Source: an uncultured Clostridia bacterium (lineage in GTDB: Bacteria > Bacillota > Clostridia > Christensenellales > UBA1242). From it: DNA of 64,000 bases. Where the stretch lies: NCBI GenBank assembly GCA_947625515.1, contig CANQOO010000001.1:62001-126000 (forward strand). The letters run 5' to 3'. The notes under the pieces were generated by a model. That model had not been told where the DNA came from and did not search any database. It worked only from the letters and a program-made list of their open reading frames with translations. The first letter of the stretch is position 1; each line of letters starts with the position of its first letter. Positions 31,370 to 43,100 of this stretch are shown here, in pieces. The position numbers and the translations under genes are program-made.

Positions 31370-32077
31370 ATGAAAAAAATACTTATTTTTGGGCTTGTGG
31401 TGGCGATACTTGTTGTGGGCGGATTTGTGGTTTTGGCAAACTTTTTTGGCAAAACGCTGGAAGAACGCGTGATGGCAAACATGAGTGAGTTGACGGAGGA
31501 ATATTTCTACGGCGAGGGCAGCAATTTTTCTGTGACAATCGCGTCCGGGATGAGGGAGCAGGATTATGCCATGAACGGCAAAGCGGGCGAGCAGGTGGAG
31601 TTTGCCCTTGTCACGTTGCGACTGCAAGAGGAGTTGAAGCAGCGAGTGGTGAAAGTGGACATAAAAATTGACGAGGATGTCATCGCAGAGCAGGAATTGG
31701 AGTTGAACCCGCTGGACGGCACATATATGGCAGACATCGAAAGGCGGTTTGGCGGCGACGAGGTGATTGAGGTGACGCTTGGCACCGAAAGCATTGCAGT
31801 GCAAAATTTGTCCAAAGATTTTGCTGTGGACGCCGCAAAAGCCGTTGAAATTGCTGCCAAAGAACTTGAAACTCAGATAAGCCAGCAAAAACGTGGCACC
31901 AGTTTGGATGCGGAGTGCTATTTGCGTGTGCTGGACAAAAAAGCGAATGGCTTTGACGAACTTTTTTGGTGCTTCACAGTGGTCACCCCAGAGGGCGAAA
32001 CCCACTCCGTTGTGCTTTCCACCCAGGACGGCAAAGTCCTTGCCAAATCCGAGCCAGCCACCGCTGAAAAAGAATAA
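31370..32077 (+). CDS. Hypothetical membrane-anchored protein
   Basis: MKKILIFGLVVAILVVGGFVVLANFF N-terminal TM; RBS aaaggag; 235 aa. Confidence 0.65.
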   Translation: MKKILIFGLVVAILVVGGFVVLANFFGKTLEERVMANMSELTEEYFYGEGSNFSVTIASGMREQDYAMNGKAGEQVEFALVTLRLQEELKQRVVKVDIKIDEDVIAEQELELNPLDGTYMADIERRFGGDEVIEVTLGTESIAVQNLSKDFAVDAAKAVEIAAKELETQISQQKRGTSLDAECYLRVLDKKANGFDELFWCFTVVTPEGETHSVVLSTQDGKVLAKSEPATAEKE

Positions 32078-32104
32078 AATTAAAAAAACTCAACTTCATA
32101 AATA

Positions 32105-32255
32105 AATTTTGAAATAAAAACTTGCAATAAGAAATTGGAATAAAAATTGAAGAAATTGCAACAATAATTTGCAATAAAAAGTGGAACAAAAATTTGCAAT
32201 AAAAACTTGAAATAAAAATTTGCAATAAGAAATAAAATTTTGCAATCAAATAATT
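32105..32255 (+). repeat. Degenerate A-rich short repeat
   Basis: Repeated variants of TTGCAATAAAAA / TTGAAATAAAAA. Confidence 0.55.
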
Positions 32256-32274
32256 AAAAAGAAAATAAAAACAC

Positions 32275-32306
32275 AAAAAAACCACGAAAATTCGTGATTT
32301 TTTTAA
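32275..32306. terminator. Bidirectional terminator
   Basis: AAAAAAACCACGAAAATTCGTGATTTTTTT. Confidence 0.7.
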
Positions 32307-32433
32307 TTTTTTAGGAATATTTTTTTCATTTTCTTCGCGAAAATTTTTATTTTTAATTTTTATTTATTACGTGAAGTTGTTTGTTTTAATTTTTATTTGT
32401 TACGAGAAATTTTTGTTTCTATTTTTGGCGTTT

Positions 32434-33951
32434 TTATGCTGCCAAGTCCGCGGCAAGTTTTGTGAGGTTCAAGTGGAACGCCGGGCGAACGGCATTTGCA
32501 TGATTAACACCGCTTGGATATGCAGCCATAGGGTTGAGTCCTAATATATAAACAGCACCAGTGGTTCCTGTATATGAAGTGCGTGTCCAACAATAATCTG
32601 GGCTCTTATATTGTTCTCCAGAAACTTTCCACATGCCCGGGTAGCCTTTATCCACGGTACTATTGCCAACTTCTTGATAAGATGGAATCCATATGGTGTC
32701 TTTCTTCCAGCCATCAGAGGCGTCATTTTGTTGCCATGATACATTTTCTGGAGTAACAATATATTTTGTCAAACCTAAACTTTCCATTGTTAATAAGGCA
32801 AATGCGGAGGACGATTGTTTTTCAAAAGTAGCCACATAATTATCGTAGTTGCCAGTTGCATATGACCCACCATTGTTTAACACAGCACATCTTAAATATG
32901 ATATACCATAATCGTCTGCACGGTGTGACGAAATCTCTGTCTGCCAATTCGCAAAGTTTGCTCGTCCATGATAGTCAAACGTTTGATCTAAATCATATTT
33001 TAATCCTTCAAGTTCAGAAGAATCTGCCAGCCAAAGGGTGAGGATGGCGTTGCCCTCGGTGTCGCGGGAGAGGTAGGTTGGGGTCCATTTAAAGCCGCCA
33101 ATTTCAATAATAATTTCGGAATTCAAGCCCTTTGCACTTACGCCTGGATTTATGGAATTTATGGATGCAGCGTTCGCTTTTGCAATCAACTGTTCGGATG
33201 TTGTGTTCGCGTCTGCCAAGGTGTCAATTGCCGACATATTGGTGACCGATGTTGTGGAGTCGCCGCTGATTGTCTGCAAAACTGTGTTTACGGGGTCTTC
33301 TTCAAATTCTCCGGAGATGATGTTGAACATGTCAGTTGGCTCTGCCAGCCCGTCCAAAAAGAATGAGCATTCTCCTTGGGCATTTTTGACGTCTTTGGTT
33401 GGGTCAAGCAAACTGAGTTTGATGCCAATGTCAAGCACGCCTTGGCCGGTGGATTGAGGTTTGACATACATCGTTGACAGAGAAGCACGGTTGCAGTCAT
33501 ATTTTGCATCGGTGGCGGTGGATGTGCGATAAGCGGCAGCGTAAGAGATTTCCAAATTGGAGTTTTCCAGCCCCGTGAGGTTGATTGTCACAGCAAAGCC
33601 GTTGCTCTCACTGGTGTTTTGAATGGTGTAGTGAAATTCAGCATAGTCCTTGTAGTCCTTAAAGACGATGCTTGGCTCGTTGGTGAACTTCTGCTCACTC
33701 CCCGTAGCCTCGTTGCCAGAGAAGGTCAAATCATCCCCCAAGCTTTCGCTTACACCTGAGCCGGTGATGTATGACCCAGAAATTATGGCATGCACGTTGC
33801 GGGCGGTGTATCTGACATTGAAAGATGTCTTCACATTGGCGTTGATGGCTGCCCATGTGACACCCACAGAGGCGGCAATGGTGAGCACCATCAAGGCAAA
33901 CAAACTTAATGTTTTCCAAATTTTCTTTTTTCCGAATTCTTTAGTTGCCAT
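32434..33951 (-). CDS. N-terminally anchored surface protein, subfamily B (DUF6273-like C-terminal domain)
   Basis: KKKIWKTLSLFALMVLTIAASVGVTWAAINANVKTSFNVRYTARNVHAIISG N-terminus like 16142..17068; C-terminal half like 61896..63262 (GGFKWTPTYLS...ILTLWLADSSEL...VRPAFHLNLTKLA). Confidence 0.78.
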   Translation of the reverse strand: MATKEFGKKKIWKTLSLFALMVLTIAASVGVTWAAINANVKTSFNVRYTARNVHAIISGSYITGSGVSESLGDDLTFSGNEATGSEQKFTNEPSIVFKDYKDYAEFHYTIQNTSESNGFAVTINLTGLENSNLEISYAAAYRTSTATDAKYDCNRASLSTMYVKPQSTGQGVLDIGIKLSLLDPTKDVKNAQGECSFFLDGLAEPTDMFNIISGEFEEDPVNTVLQTISGDSTTSVTNMSAIDTLADANTTSEQLIAKANAASINSINPGVSAKGLNSEIIIEIGGFKWTPTYLSRDTEGNAILTLWLADSSELEGLKYDLDQTFDYHGRANFANWQTEISSHRADDYGISYLRCAVLNNGGSYATGNYDNYVATFEKQSSSAFALLTMESLGLTKYIVTPENVSWQQNDASDGWKKDTIWIPSYQEVGNSTVDKGYPGMWKVSGEQYKSPDYCWTRTSYTGTTGAVYILGLNPMAAYPSGVNHANAVRPAFHLNLTKLAADLAA

Positions 33952-34242
33952 TTTCTTCTCCTTATAAAACATCTTCATTATATCACATACTCTTATAAAA
34001 TTCCGAATGTTTTTTCAAAAGTTTTTTAAAAAAAAATTGTTTCGCTTCTCATTTTTCAAGAATTATTGCCACTTTTTTAACAAATTTTGTTGTGTTTTTG
34101 CACAAATTCGCCTCATTTTTGCACGAATTTTGCGTTGAGTGTGGCTGGAATTGCCTAGCGGAATGAAAAATTAGCCAGCAGCAGCCGCCCTGACTGCTCA
34201 AAAAGTTTGCCTGCCGCAAAAAAAATGTGCTAAAATTGGGCT

Positions 34243-35325
34243 ATGAGTAAAATGCATGAAGTGGCAGAGGTGGAAACGGAGCGTGTCGTCATTTTCTGCC
34301 CATTGGAAAAGGATGCGGACAAGGACTATCAATTCGCCGAAATTTCTCGGCTGTGTTTTTCTGCGGGCATGGAAGTGGTCAAAATCTTCTCGCAGGGGCT
34401 GGACGCTTTCAACAGACGAACCATCATGGGCAAAGGGAAATTGGACGAAATCCGCATATTTCTGCGGGACAATCCGTGCGACACACTGGTGGTGGACTTC
34501 CAACTGACAGGCTCGCAACTGAGAAATATTTCGCAGGAACTTGGCGTGAAAGTGCTGGACAGAATTTTGCTTATCATTGACATTTTCGCCCTCAACGCAA
34601 AATCCAGCGAGGGGAAAATTGAGGTGAAATTGGCTCAGAATCGCTATCTTCTGACCCGCCTCTCTTCCTTGCAAGGCAGTTTTGGGAGATTTGGTGGCAA
34701 AGGTGCCGGAATGCGTGGCCCTGGCGAAACTAAACTGGAACTTGACCGCCGAAAACTGGAAAAAGAAATTGTCACGCTGCAAGCGGAAATTGAAAAAATC
34801 AAGTCCAGCCGCCGACAAAACAGGCTTCTTAGAGAGAAAAATGGCATCAAAAGCGTTGTGTTGGGCGGATACACCAACGCGGGAAAAAGTTCGATTTTCA
34901 ATCTCCTGACAAGAGAAAATATATACGCTGACGACAAACTTTTCGCCACGCTGGACACAACCAGCAGGCGGCTTTTCTTGGGCGACAACAACTTTTGTCT
35001 GCTCACCGACACCGTGGGCTTTATAAGCAAGTTGCCGCACGAGCTTGTTGAAAGCTTTTCCGCCACTTTGGAAGAGGTGGCATCAGCTGACCTTATCTTG
35101 CACGTGGTGGATGTGGCCGACGGCTTCTATCAAAAAAACATCCAAATAACAAACAAAATTTTGGATGATTTGCATGCGACGAAAAATCGGATTGTCATCC
35201 TAAACAAGTGCGATTTGCTGGAAAAACCGATTGACATTGAGGGGAATCAAATTCTTTTCTCTGCCAAAAAGAAAACCAATCTTGAAAAGCTGAAAGAATT
35301 GATAAAAAATTGCTTGGAAGATTGA
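34243..35325 (+). CDS. hflX: GTPase HflX
   Basis: GKGKLDEI, RGPGETKLELDRR, GYTNAGKSSIFNLL, LTDTVGFISKLPHELVESFSATLEE. Confidence 0.96.
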   Translation: MSKMHEVAEVETERVVIFCPLEKDADKDYQFAEISRLCFSAGMEVVKIFSQGLDAFNRRTIMGKGKLDEIRIFLRDNPCDTLVVDFQLTGSQLRNISQELGVKVLDRILLIIDIFALNAKSSEGKIEVKLAQNRYLLTRLSSLQGSFGRFGGKGAGMRGPGETKLELDRRKLEKEIVTLQAEIEKIKSSRRQNRLLREKNGIKSVVLGGYTNAGKSSIFNLLTRENIYADDKLFATLDTTSRRLFLGDNNFCLLTDTVGFISKLPHELVESFSATLEEVASADLILHVVDVADGFYQKNIQITNKILDDLHATKNRIVILNKCDLLEKPIDIEGNQILFSAKKKTNLEKLKELIKNCLED

Positions 35326-35356
35326 AAGCAAGATTTGGAAATTTTGAAATTTAATG

Positions 35357-35394
35357 AAAAAACGGCCAATTTTAGCCGTTTTTTACTTTACAAT
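35357..35394 (+). terminator. Terminator after hflX
   Basis: AAAAACGGCCAATTTTAGCCGTTTTTT. Confidence 0.75.
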
Positions 35395-35420
35395 TAAAAG
35401 ATTGCAAGATGTGCATTCTT

Positions 35421-35636
35421 TCAATCCTTATATTCTTTCAATTTTTTGACAAGAAAATCAACATCCACGCCATGCACGGCGGCTGCCTCTTCAACAGTCT
35501 CCATTTGGCTGACTGGACAAGAAACGCAGTGCATCCCAAAGCCCAAAAACACCTCTTCCAAATTTGGATTTTGTTTCAACACTTCGCCGATTGTCATATC
35601 TTTTGTGATTTCCTTTGGCACAAATTTTTTCTTCAT
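35421..35636 (-). CDS. DUF1858 domain-containing protein
   Basis: ITKDMTIGEVLKQNPNLEEVFLGFGMHCVSCPVSQMETVEEAAAVHGVDVDFLVKKL; RBS aaaaggag. Confidence 0.9.
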   Translation of the reverse strand: MKKKFVPKEITKDMTIGEVLKQNPNLEEVFLGFGMHCVSCPVSQMETVEEAAAVHGVDVDFLVKKLKEYKD

Positions 35637-35939
35637 TTTCTTCTCCTTTTGAGATTTTCGCTTTATATTTTAGCACACTTTGCTGCAAGTATCAAGATTT
35701 TTCTTGCATTTTTGCAAATTTTTTATTGGAAAATCTACACATTCACTTTTTGTGCAACAATTTCTTACTTTTTGTGCAAATTTAATGTGAACAATGATGA
35801 ACTTGTAAAAAAACGAGCAGAGCTGTGAACCAAGATTAAAATTAACAAAAACGACGAAAAATGGCGAAAAATGGCGTTTTTTGCGAAAGTAAAATATTTT
35901 TCTTTCCTCTCTCATACAACATATCAAGGATGGAAGGCG

Positions 35940-36596
35940 ATGGAAAATATTGGCAAAATGGTCGTCACGCAAAAAGAGGGCAAAAAAATTGGATATGTGT
36001 TGGATGTGGCACTGAGCGAGGATTTGCACAAATTGGGCTACTTTGTGGTGGACGAAGAGAGCGAAGGGGAATTTTTGCTGAGAAGCGAAAACATTATTTC
36101 TGTCTCCGCGGATGTGGTTTTGATTTTTGAAGTGGCGAATTTGGAGTTTGACGGGCAGCGGCAGACGCTTCTGGGCAAACATGTGCTTGGGGACGCGTGC
36201 CAAGATTTGGGAATAATCAAAAACTTGCAATTTTCTGGCAAAAAATGCACAAAACTTGTCACAGACAAATGTGAGATTTTGGCAAAAAACGTCAAACATG
36301 TGGGCGAGGATTTCGTTTTTGTTTCATTCAAAAGAAGCCGCTCGGCAAGCAAGACACATTTTCCGCGTGCTGAGAGTGATGTGGTGGTTCAGATTCAAGA
36401 CTTTCAAAAAACGCCAAGCCCGGAGACGGTTCGTCTTTCGCCGGACTTTTATGTGGGCAGAATTTGCACTCAAGACATCTTTGGATATAATAATGAAAAA
36501 ATTGTGTTAAGTGGGCAAGTGATCACTCGTGCAGTTGTTGAAAAGGCAAAACGCCATAATAAACTTAACCAACTTTTCTTCGCTATTAAACGTTGA
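35940..36596 (+). CDS. PRC-barrel-like protein
   Basis: MENIGKMVVTQKEGKKIGYVLDVALSEDLHKLGYFVVDEES... Confidence 0.6.
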   Translation: MENIGKMVVTQKEGKKIGYVLDVALSEDLHKLGYFVVDEESEGEFLLRSENIISVSADVVLIFEVANLEFDGQRQTLLGKHVLGDACQDLGIIKNLQFSGKKCTKLVTDKCEILAKNVKHVGEDFVFVSFKRSRSASKTHFPRAESDVVVQIQDFQKTPSPETVRLSPDFYVGRICTQDIFGYNNEKIVLSGQVITRAVVEKAKRHNKLNQLFFAIKR

Positions 36597-37261
36597 TAAG
36601 GAAAAGGGAATTATTTGGAAAATTGCAAAAAGGGCAAAATCGATGCGGAAAAGTTATAAGGAAAAAGAAGAAACAGAAGTTGAAAAATGATGGTGAAAAG
36701 AATTAAAAAATAGAAACTAAAAGCAACAATAAGTTTAAAAAATAATTAATAAAAATTTGTGAAAAATGCCTAAAAATGGCGTTTTTTATTTTTTAAATTT
36801 CAATTAAATTTTCTTGACGTTTTTTTTATTTTTTATTGAAAATTTTTTCGAAAATTTTGGAAAAATATATTTTTATTAAAATTTTGCAATTTTTGCGGGG
36901 TTTTGTTAAAAAATAATTTATTTTTCATTTTATTTTCTTTTTTTTGTTCTTCAAATTTACATAATGGCACGTCTAGCCTGTGTGCAGCGAAAGAATAGCA
37001 ATAAAATTGCGACTGCCAAATGCTGGAAAAGCTTGTGATTTGTTTTAAATTATTTTTTTGCCGCATTTTTGAGATTTTTGTGGATTTTTTATGATTTTCT
37101 GCCAATTTCTGCCAATGCCATTTTTTATTTTTTAATATTTTATATTAACATGATTTTTTTTGCCAATTCGTTTGTATTTTTGACGGCATTTGTTGTATCA
37201 TAATATTTGAAAAAGAGGCTTCTGCCATTGTGGCAAAAAATGCTTTGATTGGGAGTGAGTT

Positions 37262-39967
37262 ATGGTTCGAGTAATTCCAAGAAAAACAAAAGTAAGATCA
37301 GAGTTCATTCGCGGGGTGACCGGGATTGATGTTGTTTTGGGCGTCATTTTCATTGCGGTTGCCATAATTCTTTTTCTCTCCAATTTTGATGTCGGCGGCA
37401 CCAACATCGGACCGTGGATTGGTGTGGCATGGTCCATCATTGCCGTGTCGATGTTTTTTAAGCCTGCCGATGATGTGAGGTTCTATAACACCATTGTCTT
37501 TTTGCTTCGCTATTCTGTGCAGAAGAAAAAATTTGTGCGGGGCAGCGACAAGAAAAACAGCATCAAAGAGATTATCGCATATGAAGGCACTTATCAAGAC
37601 CGCTTTATTGATTTTGGACAATATTATGCCCAGGTGATTGAGGTGCAGCCAATGTTCTTCACCCTCTTGACGGAATATTATCAAGACAACGTCATTGAAA
37701 GTTTTGCCAACGCACTGCGTCGGCTTACCTCCACCCAGACATGCAGCATTGTGAAAATCTCTAAGCCTATGATTATGGACAGATACATTCACAACGAAAA
37801 CAGCAAATATGAGACCCTTTATGACATGCAATATGACGGGCAAATTTCTCAGGAAGAAATTGACTCCCGCTCGCCAATTTTTGAAGAGCGTGTGTCGATG
37901 TATGAATTCATGAACCGCCAGGAAAAAGTTTTTAAGGACCACTTCTATGTTGTCGTTTATGACAAAGACCGTGAAATTTTGGAGAACACAACTTCCGGCA
38001 TGATTTCGGCAATGCACTCGTCGTTGAACCCAATCAATGCCCAGCTTGTCACCGGCAATGATTTGGTTGTTTTTATTAAATCCAATCTTGGCAAAGATTT
38101 TGACGAACGCGACCTTGAAGTGCTGCCAATGTCCGAGCATATCAACTGGGCGACACCAAGCAAGATTCGCTTTAATTTGGCAAGATATTTTGTGGACAAG
38201 GATTGCTATCGCTGCTTCAACCTCACCGACTATCCTCTTCAAGTGGGAAACGCGTGGGGGGCACAATTTTTCCTTCTGGACAGGACCAGAACGGTGATGA
38301 AATTTAATCCAATTCCAAAACTTGACAGCGAAAAGCAAATTGATAAGGCCATCATGGAAATGGAGACAAAATTGAGCAAGGCGGGCAGAAGCTCGGCTCA
38401 GATTGAGCTGCAAACCCATGTGGAAACTTTGCGGGGGCTGCTTCGTGACCTTAAAACCAACAATCAGCAGCTTTTCAATGTCAACACCTACATAATTTCT
38501 GAGGACGCTGCAAAAAAAGACGTGCGAGCCATGCTTAAACAGCAGGGCTTCCGTTACAGCGAACTGTTCTCCCGCCAAATCGACGGCTTTATTTCTTCCA
38601 ATCTTTCCAAGAGAGATTCTGTCAAAAGCAGCCTGCGTGGCATTCCAACATCCACGCTTGCAGCAACCTTCCCGTTCCTTTCAAATGCCTTGCAAGACCC
38701 GAATGGGGTGTATTTGGGCGACAATGAATATCCTGTTTTTGTTGACTTTTTCAAGCGTGACCGCGAAAGAGTCAACTCCAACATGATGGTCATCGGAAAA
38801 TCCGGCTCCGGAAAATCCTACGCCACAAAAACGCTCTTGACAAACTTCTCTGCCGACAACTGCAAAATCTTCATTCTTGACCCGGAAAATGAATATCAAG
38901 ACCTGACAAGAAATCTGGGCGGCAAGTTTATCGATGTTGGCTCTTCCGCTCATGGCATCATCAACCCATTCCACGTCATTTCTTCATTGGAGGCCAGCGA
39001 GGACGAGGAAGCGGATGAAGAAGAAAAATTTGACGACTTTGGCAGACCGATTGAAAAGAAAAAGGTGGTGGAAAAGCAAGCGGACGACTCCTTCCCGCAG
39101 CATTTGCAATTCTTGGAGCAGTTCTTCCGCGTTATTTTGGAAGGAATTAATTCGGACGCGTTTGAGGTGCTCAACTCTCTTATCATTGATATGTATAAAG
39201 AGTTCAATATTGATGGCAAAACAAATCTTGCCAAACTGAAACCGCAAGACTATCCAACTTTTGACAACCTCTATGACCTCATTTTGCGAAGAATTAAGGC
39301 GGCAAAAGATGAGTTTATGCTCAGGAATTTGATGACGGTTGAAACTTACATCAAAAAATTTGCCACAGGCGGGCGAAACAGTGCATTGTGGAACGGCCCG
39401 ACATCCATTGAAACCAATGAAAACTTTGTCACTTTCAACTTCCAGTCCTTGGTCGCCGGCAATAACCCGCAAATCACCAATGCACAAATGCTTTTGGTGT
39501 TTAGATACTTGAACAACGAAATCATCAACAACAAAGACTTCAACAAAAAATATCGCAAAAATCGAAAAATTATTGTTGCCGTCGATGAAGCACACATTTT
39601 CATCAATCCAAAATATCCAATCGCATTGGACTTTATGGCACAGATGGCAAAACGTATCAGAAAATATGGCGGAATGCAAATCATCATCACCCAGAACATC
39701 TCCGACTTTGTCGGCACGGAAGAAATTCGCAGACAGTCCACGGCGGTCATCAATGCCTGCCAATATTCGCTCATCTTCTCACTTGCTCCGGCGGACATAA
39801 ACGATTTGGTTGAACTTTATTCCAAATCGGGCGGCATCAATGAAGAGGAACAAAACTCCATTGTCACTGCGGGCGTGGGACAGGCGTTTCTCATCACCAG
39901 CCCAACCGCCAGAACGACCGTTCAGGTGACGGCACTTGACTATGTGAAACAGCTTTTTGGCGGCTGA
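37262..39967 (+). CDS. VirB4/TrsE-like ATPase with N-terminal PrgI/VirB3-like membrane domain
   Basis: Two N-terminal TM segments; Walker A (VIGKSGSGKSYATKTLL), Walker B (KIIVAVDEAHIFI), IIITQNISDF sensor-like segment. Confidence 0.85.
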   Translation: MVRVIPRKTKVRSEFIRGVTGIDVVLGVIFIAVAIILFLSNFDVGGTNIGPWIGVAWSIIAVSMFFKPADDVRFYNTIVFLLRYSVQKKKFVRGSDKKNSIKEIIAYEGTYQDRFIDFGQYYAQVIEVQPMFFTLLTEYYQDNVIESFANALRRLTSTQTCSIVKISKPMIMDRYIHNENSKYETLYDMQYDGQISQEEIDSRSPIFEERVSMYEFMNRQEKVFKDHFYVVVYDKDREILENTTSGMISAMHSSLNPINAQLVTGNDLVVFIKSNLGKDFDERDLEVLPMSEHINWATPSKIRFNLARYFVDKDCYRCFNLTDYPLQVGNAWGAQFFLLDRTRTVMKFNPIPKLDSEKQIDKAIMEMETKLSKAGRSSAQIELQTHVETLRGLLRDLKTNNQQLFNVNTYIISEDAAKKDVRAMLKQQGFRYSELFSRQIDGFISSNLSKRDSVKSSLRGIPTSTLAATFPFLSNALQDPNGVYLGDNEYPVFVDFFKRDRERVNSNMMVIGKSGSGKSYATKTLLTNFSADNCKIFILDPENEYQDLTRNLGGKFIDVGSSAHGIINPFHVISSLEASEDEEADEEEKFDDFGRPIEKKKVVEKQADDSFPQHLQFLEQFFRVILEGINSDAFEVLNSLIIDMYKEFNIDGKTNLAKLKPQDYPTFDNLYDLILRRIKAAKDEFMLRNLMTVETYIKKFATGGRNSALWNGPTSIETNENFVTFNFQSLVAGNNPQITNAQMLLVFRYLNNEIINNKDFNKKYRKNRKIIVAVDEAHIFINPKYPIALDFMAQMAKRIRKYGGMQIIITQNISDFVGTEEIRRQSTAVINACQYSLIFSLAPADINDLVELYSKSGGINEEEQNSIVTAGVGQAFLITSPTARTTVQVTALDYVKQLFGG

Positions 39968-40171
39968 TGCACTTTTCAAATTATGTAGTAACTTTGATTA
40001 AATTTAACCACAACTTTTGATAAAACGAATTATTTTGTGATGAAACCTATGCAAACTTATGATGAAATTTATGTAAATATTTGACGCAAAAATCTTTTGA
40101 ATGAATTATGCAAGTGTTTGACGGGACAAAACAAAAGAAAATGCACTATAGTGCTTGAAAGAAGGTGTTTT

Positions 40172-43100
40172 ATGACAAAAAGACTGAAAAACATTATGAT
40201 TGGTCTATTTGCAACGTTGGCTTTTGTGCTGACGGGCACCTTTTTTGCTGGATGCGGAATTGATTATTCAAAAATTTCGCTTGTGCCAGACCAAACAACT
40301 GTCAATTTGGCAGTTGGGGAGCAAAAAGACGTCTTGGTGAAAATAGACGGCTTCCAAAGTGGCTTCTCAAACAGGGTGACAATCACAAAAGAAAATCCTG
40401 CCATCTTCAAAACCTCAGTTGAAAATGTGGCGGAGGACGAAATTAAAATCACCATCACCGCACTTCAAGGCGGCAGCAGCAGCATGACTGTCAGCACGTG
40501 GGAGGGTGGCAAAACCTGTTCTTTGCAAGTGAATGTGCAACAGGCGTCCTCTTTTATCACGCCAAATCAAGACCTTTTGTATGTCTCTGGCAGCACGCCG
40601 TTTGTGCCAAACGCCAGCATGTTCAATTTTTCCGAAAACACCACCATCCGTCAACTTTCTTTCTTCTATATCAAGCATGTCAATCCGCTTGGCGGGGCGG
40701 AAGATGACGATTTTGACGGTGATTTGAATGAATACACCTTCCAAGGCTTCCAAAATGGCAGGGCAGTGTTTGAACAAGGCGAATCTCGCGAAGAATTTTC
40801 AGCAGTGCAATTTGACAAAATCTCTTTGCAGGAGGACGCTTTGGGAGAGGTTCATCTTCAAGCATCCTTCACCAACCCAGAAACTGGCGAAACGCAGCAA
40901 ACAACGCTGGATGCGGGCAGCAAGTTTTTGCTTTTGACCACATATCAGCCGTCTGATGAAGCATCGGACATCTTCAATGTTCGGGACGTGTTTGTGCTGC
41001 GTGACCTTGATGTGTCAATCACGGGCGGATATTTGCAGCAAACTCTTGGCTCTTATGTTGTGCGACAAGTTGGCGGAGAGGACGGCTTTGCCCCAATTTT
41101 TGAGAATGTTGAGGGTGTTGCCACTGCAAGACCTATCACAATCATCCCAAACAGAAGAGATTTTGTTCAATATGTTTTGAGAATCGAAACGCCGGCGTTT
41201 GCTCCGCAGACACCAATCAGCCTTCAAATGAACAAGACAAACGACAACGTCGTCATCGACTTCCTGGATTGCGAGGTTGCCGACGAAATTGACCCGCTCA
41301 AAGACCCAGCAAAGCATGTCTATTACATCCAAATTGCTCAAAACACTCTTCGCGAGGCGTCCACAAAACTTTCGCTTCGGGTCTTTTATGACATTGCCAA
41401 AAATGTCGGCGACCAAAGCGTGAATTTCGAATATGAATTTGATATAGACACCCAAATTGCTCCGGCAGGCATCCTCATTAATGGGCGGGAGATGCCAGAG
41501 GAATTTGTGCTTTACACAAACAATTTCAACGATTTTGGCTGGAAAGAATTTTATGTTGACGTCATTTCGGATTTTCAGAGCGAACCAACATTTGACGGAG
41601 TGACATTTGAATATCCGTTTGCAAGTTTGGATGTTGAAGTGTTCAATTCCAGAACATCCACCTGGTCGCCAGTGCGTCAGGGGCAGGTCTATTCTGACCT
41701 TGAAATGCCATTCCGTGTGAAGGGCAGAGATGGAGCGTTGCAGACAGATGACGCACAAATTGGCATCAAAGTGGTCAACAGCGGCATTTTGCAACAGCTT
41801 GGCGAAGACACCCTTTCCACCACCATAGATTGTGTGGTCAGGATGGGCTCCGACCACATTTCTGTGAGGGACGAATATCCCGTCGATGCATATTTTTATG
41901 TTGACTACGAAATTGCAAGTCAACAATTTTCTGCACAACTTTTTGCCGACCGACCTTTTGAATTTTTCACCTGCAATTTTGTCAGCGGCGTTGATGCCGT
42001 GGATATTGCCTTAAACAGTCAGCCGTGCCTTGCAAAACTGGAAAACGGCAAGACGTTATATTATCTCAACCTTACACTTTTGCCAAAAGCTATCGGCAGC
42101 GGGAAATATGACTTTTTCTTGGATAATGGTGCAACAATCAGCGTCACTTTTGATTGCAGAAAATTTTTAAAACAGTCCACAACCAGCATTTCTTTGACGC
42201 CAAACGATAATTCCGCGGTCACTTTCTCGCAAAAATATTCCTCGGACGACTCTTCCTTTTTGGACACGCTGTATATTGAAATTTTAAATCCTTCCGACAG
42301 GAATTCCATCATTTTTGGCAACTCCGCCACTTTTGAAATTGTGGCAAATGTGGATAGCTCCAACATCGCTGTGGATGCGGCATCCGATTTTCTCACCATT
42401 TCGCATCTTGCAAACAGATATACTCTCACCACCAGGGAGAGGAACGGCGAAACCACCATCAAGTTCACCTTGACTGGGCAACGCCTGATTGAAAATGATT
42501 TTCGTTTGGATGACCAAGAGTTGACAATCATTGACTTGTTTGTGAATGTCAGCACATATTCACTTGTGGACGAATTCTATCTTGCAAACAACGGCAGCTA
42601 TGCATATTCTCGCAATGTATATTTCGGCACATCCACCATTGCCAATGAAGAAAAAGAGGTGGATTATGATGCCGTGGCAAATCATCCAGAATCACGAAAT
42701 TTCTTCCAGCGTGTGCTTGACCCGTCCAGGCTTCCAGAAATTTTTGATGACGAAAATCTTGAAGGCATTGACCCAATTCGCGAAAATGGTGCGTTGACAG
42801 GTGAATATAGCCTGTATGGATTCACAATAAATGAAGCGGCATTTGACAGCATCTTTCCGCAACAGCTTGTGCATGACAGTTTCAGTGCAAGTGGAAATAA
42901 ATTTGTGACATTCTCTTTGCTGGACGGCGACGGCGATGTGCTTGCAAGCACAATCATTAACGGCGTTTTGACAAGATATGTCAACGGCGTTGAGGAAAAG
43001 AGCAAAAACATCCGCTTCACCATCCGTGGCGGGCATATGATTTGGCTGGACGAGATGTATGAATACACCACCGATGCCACAGGCGTGAGACTGAGATATG

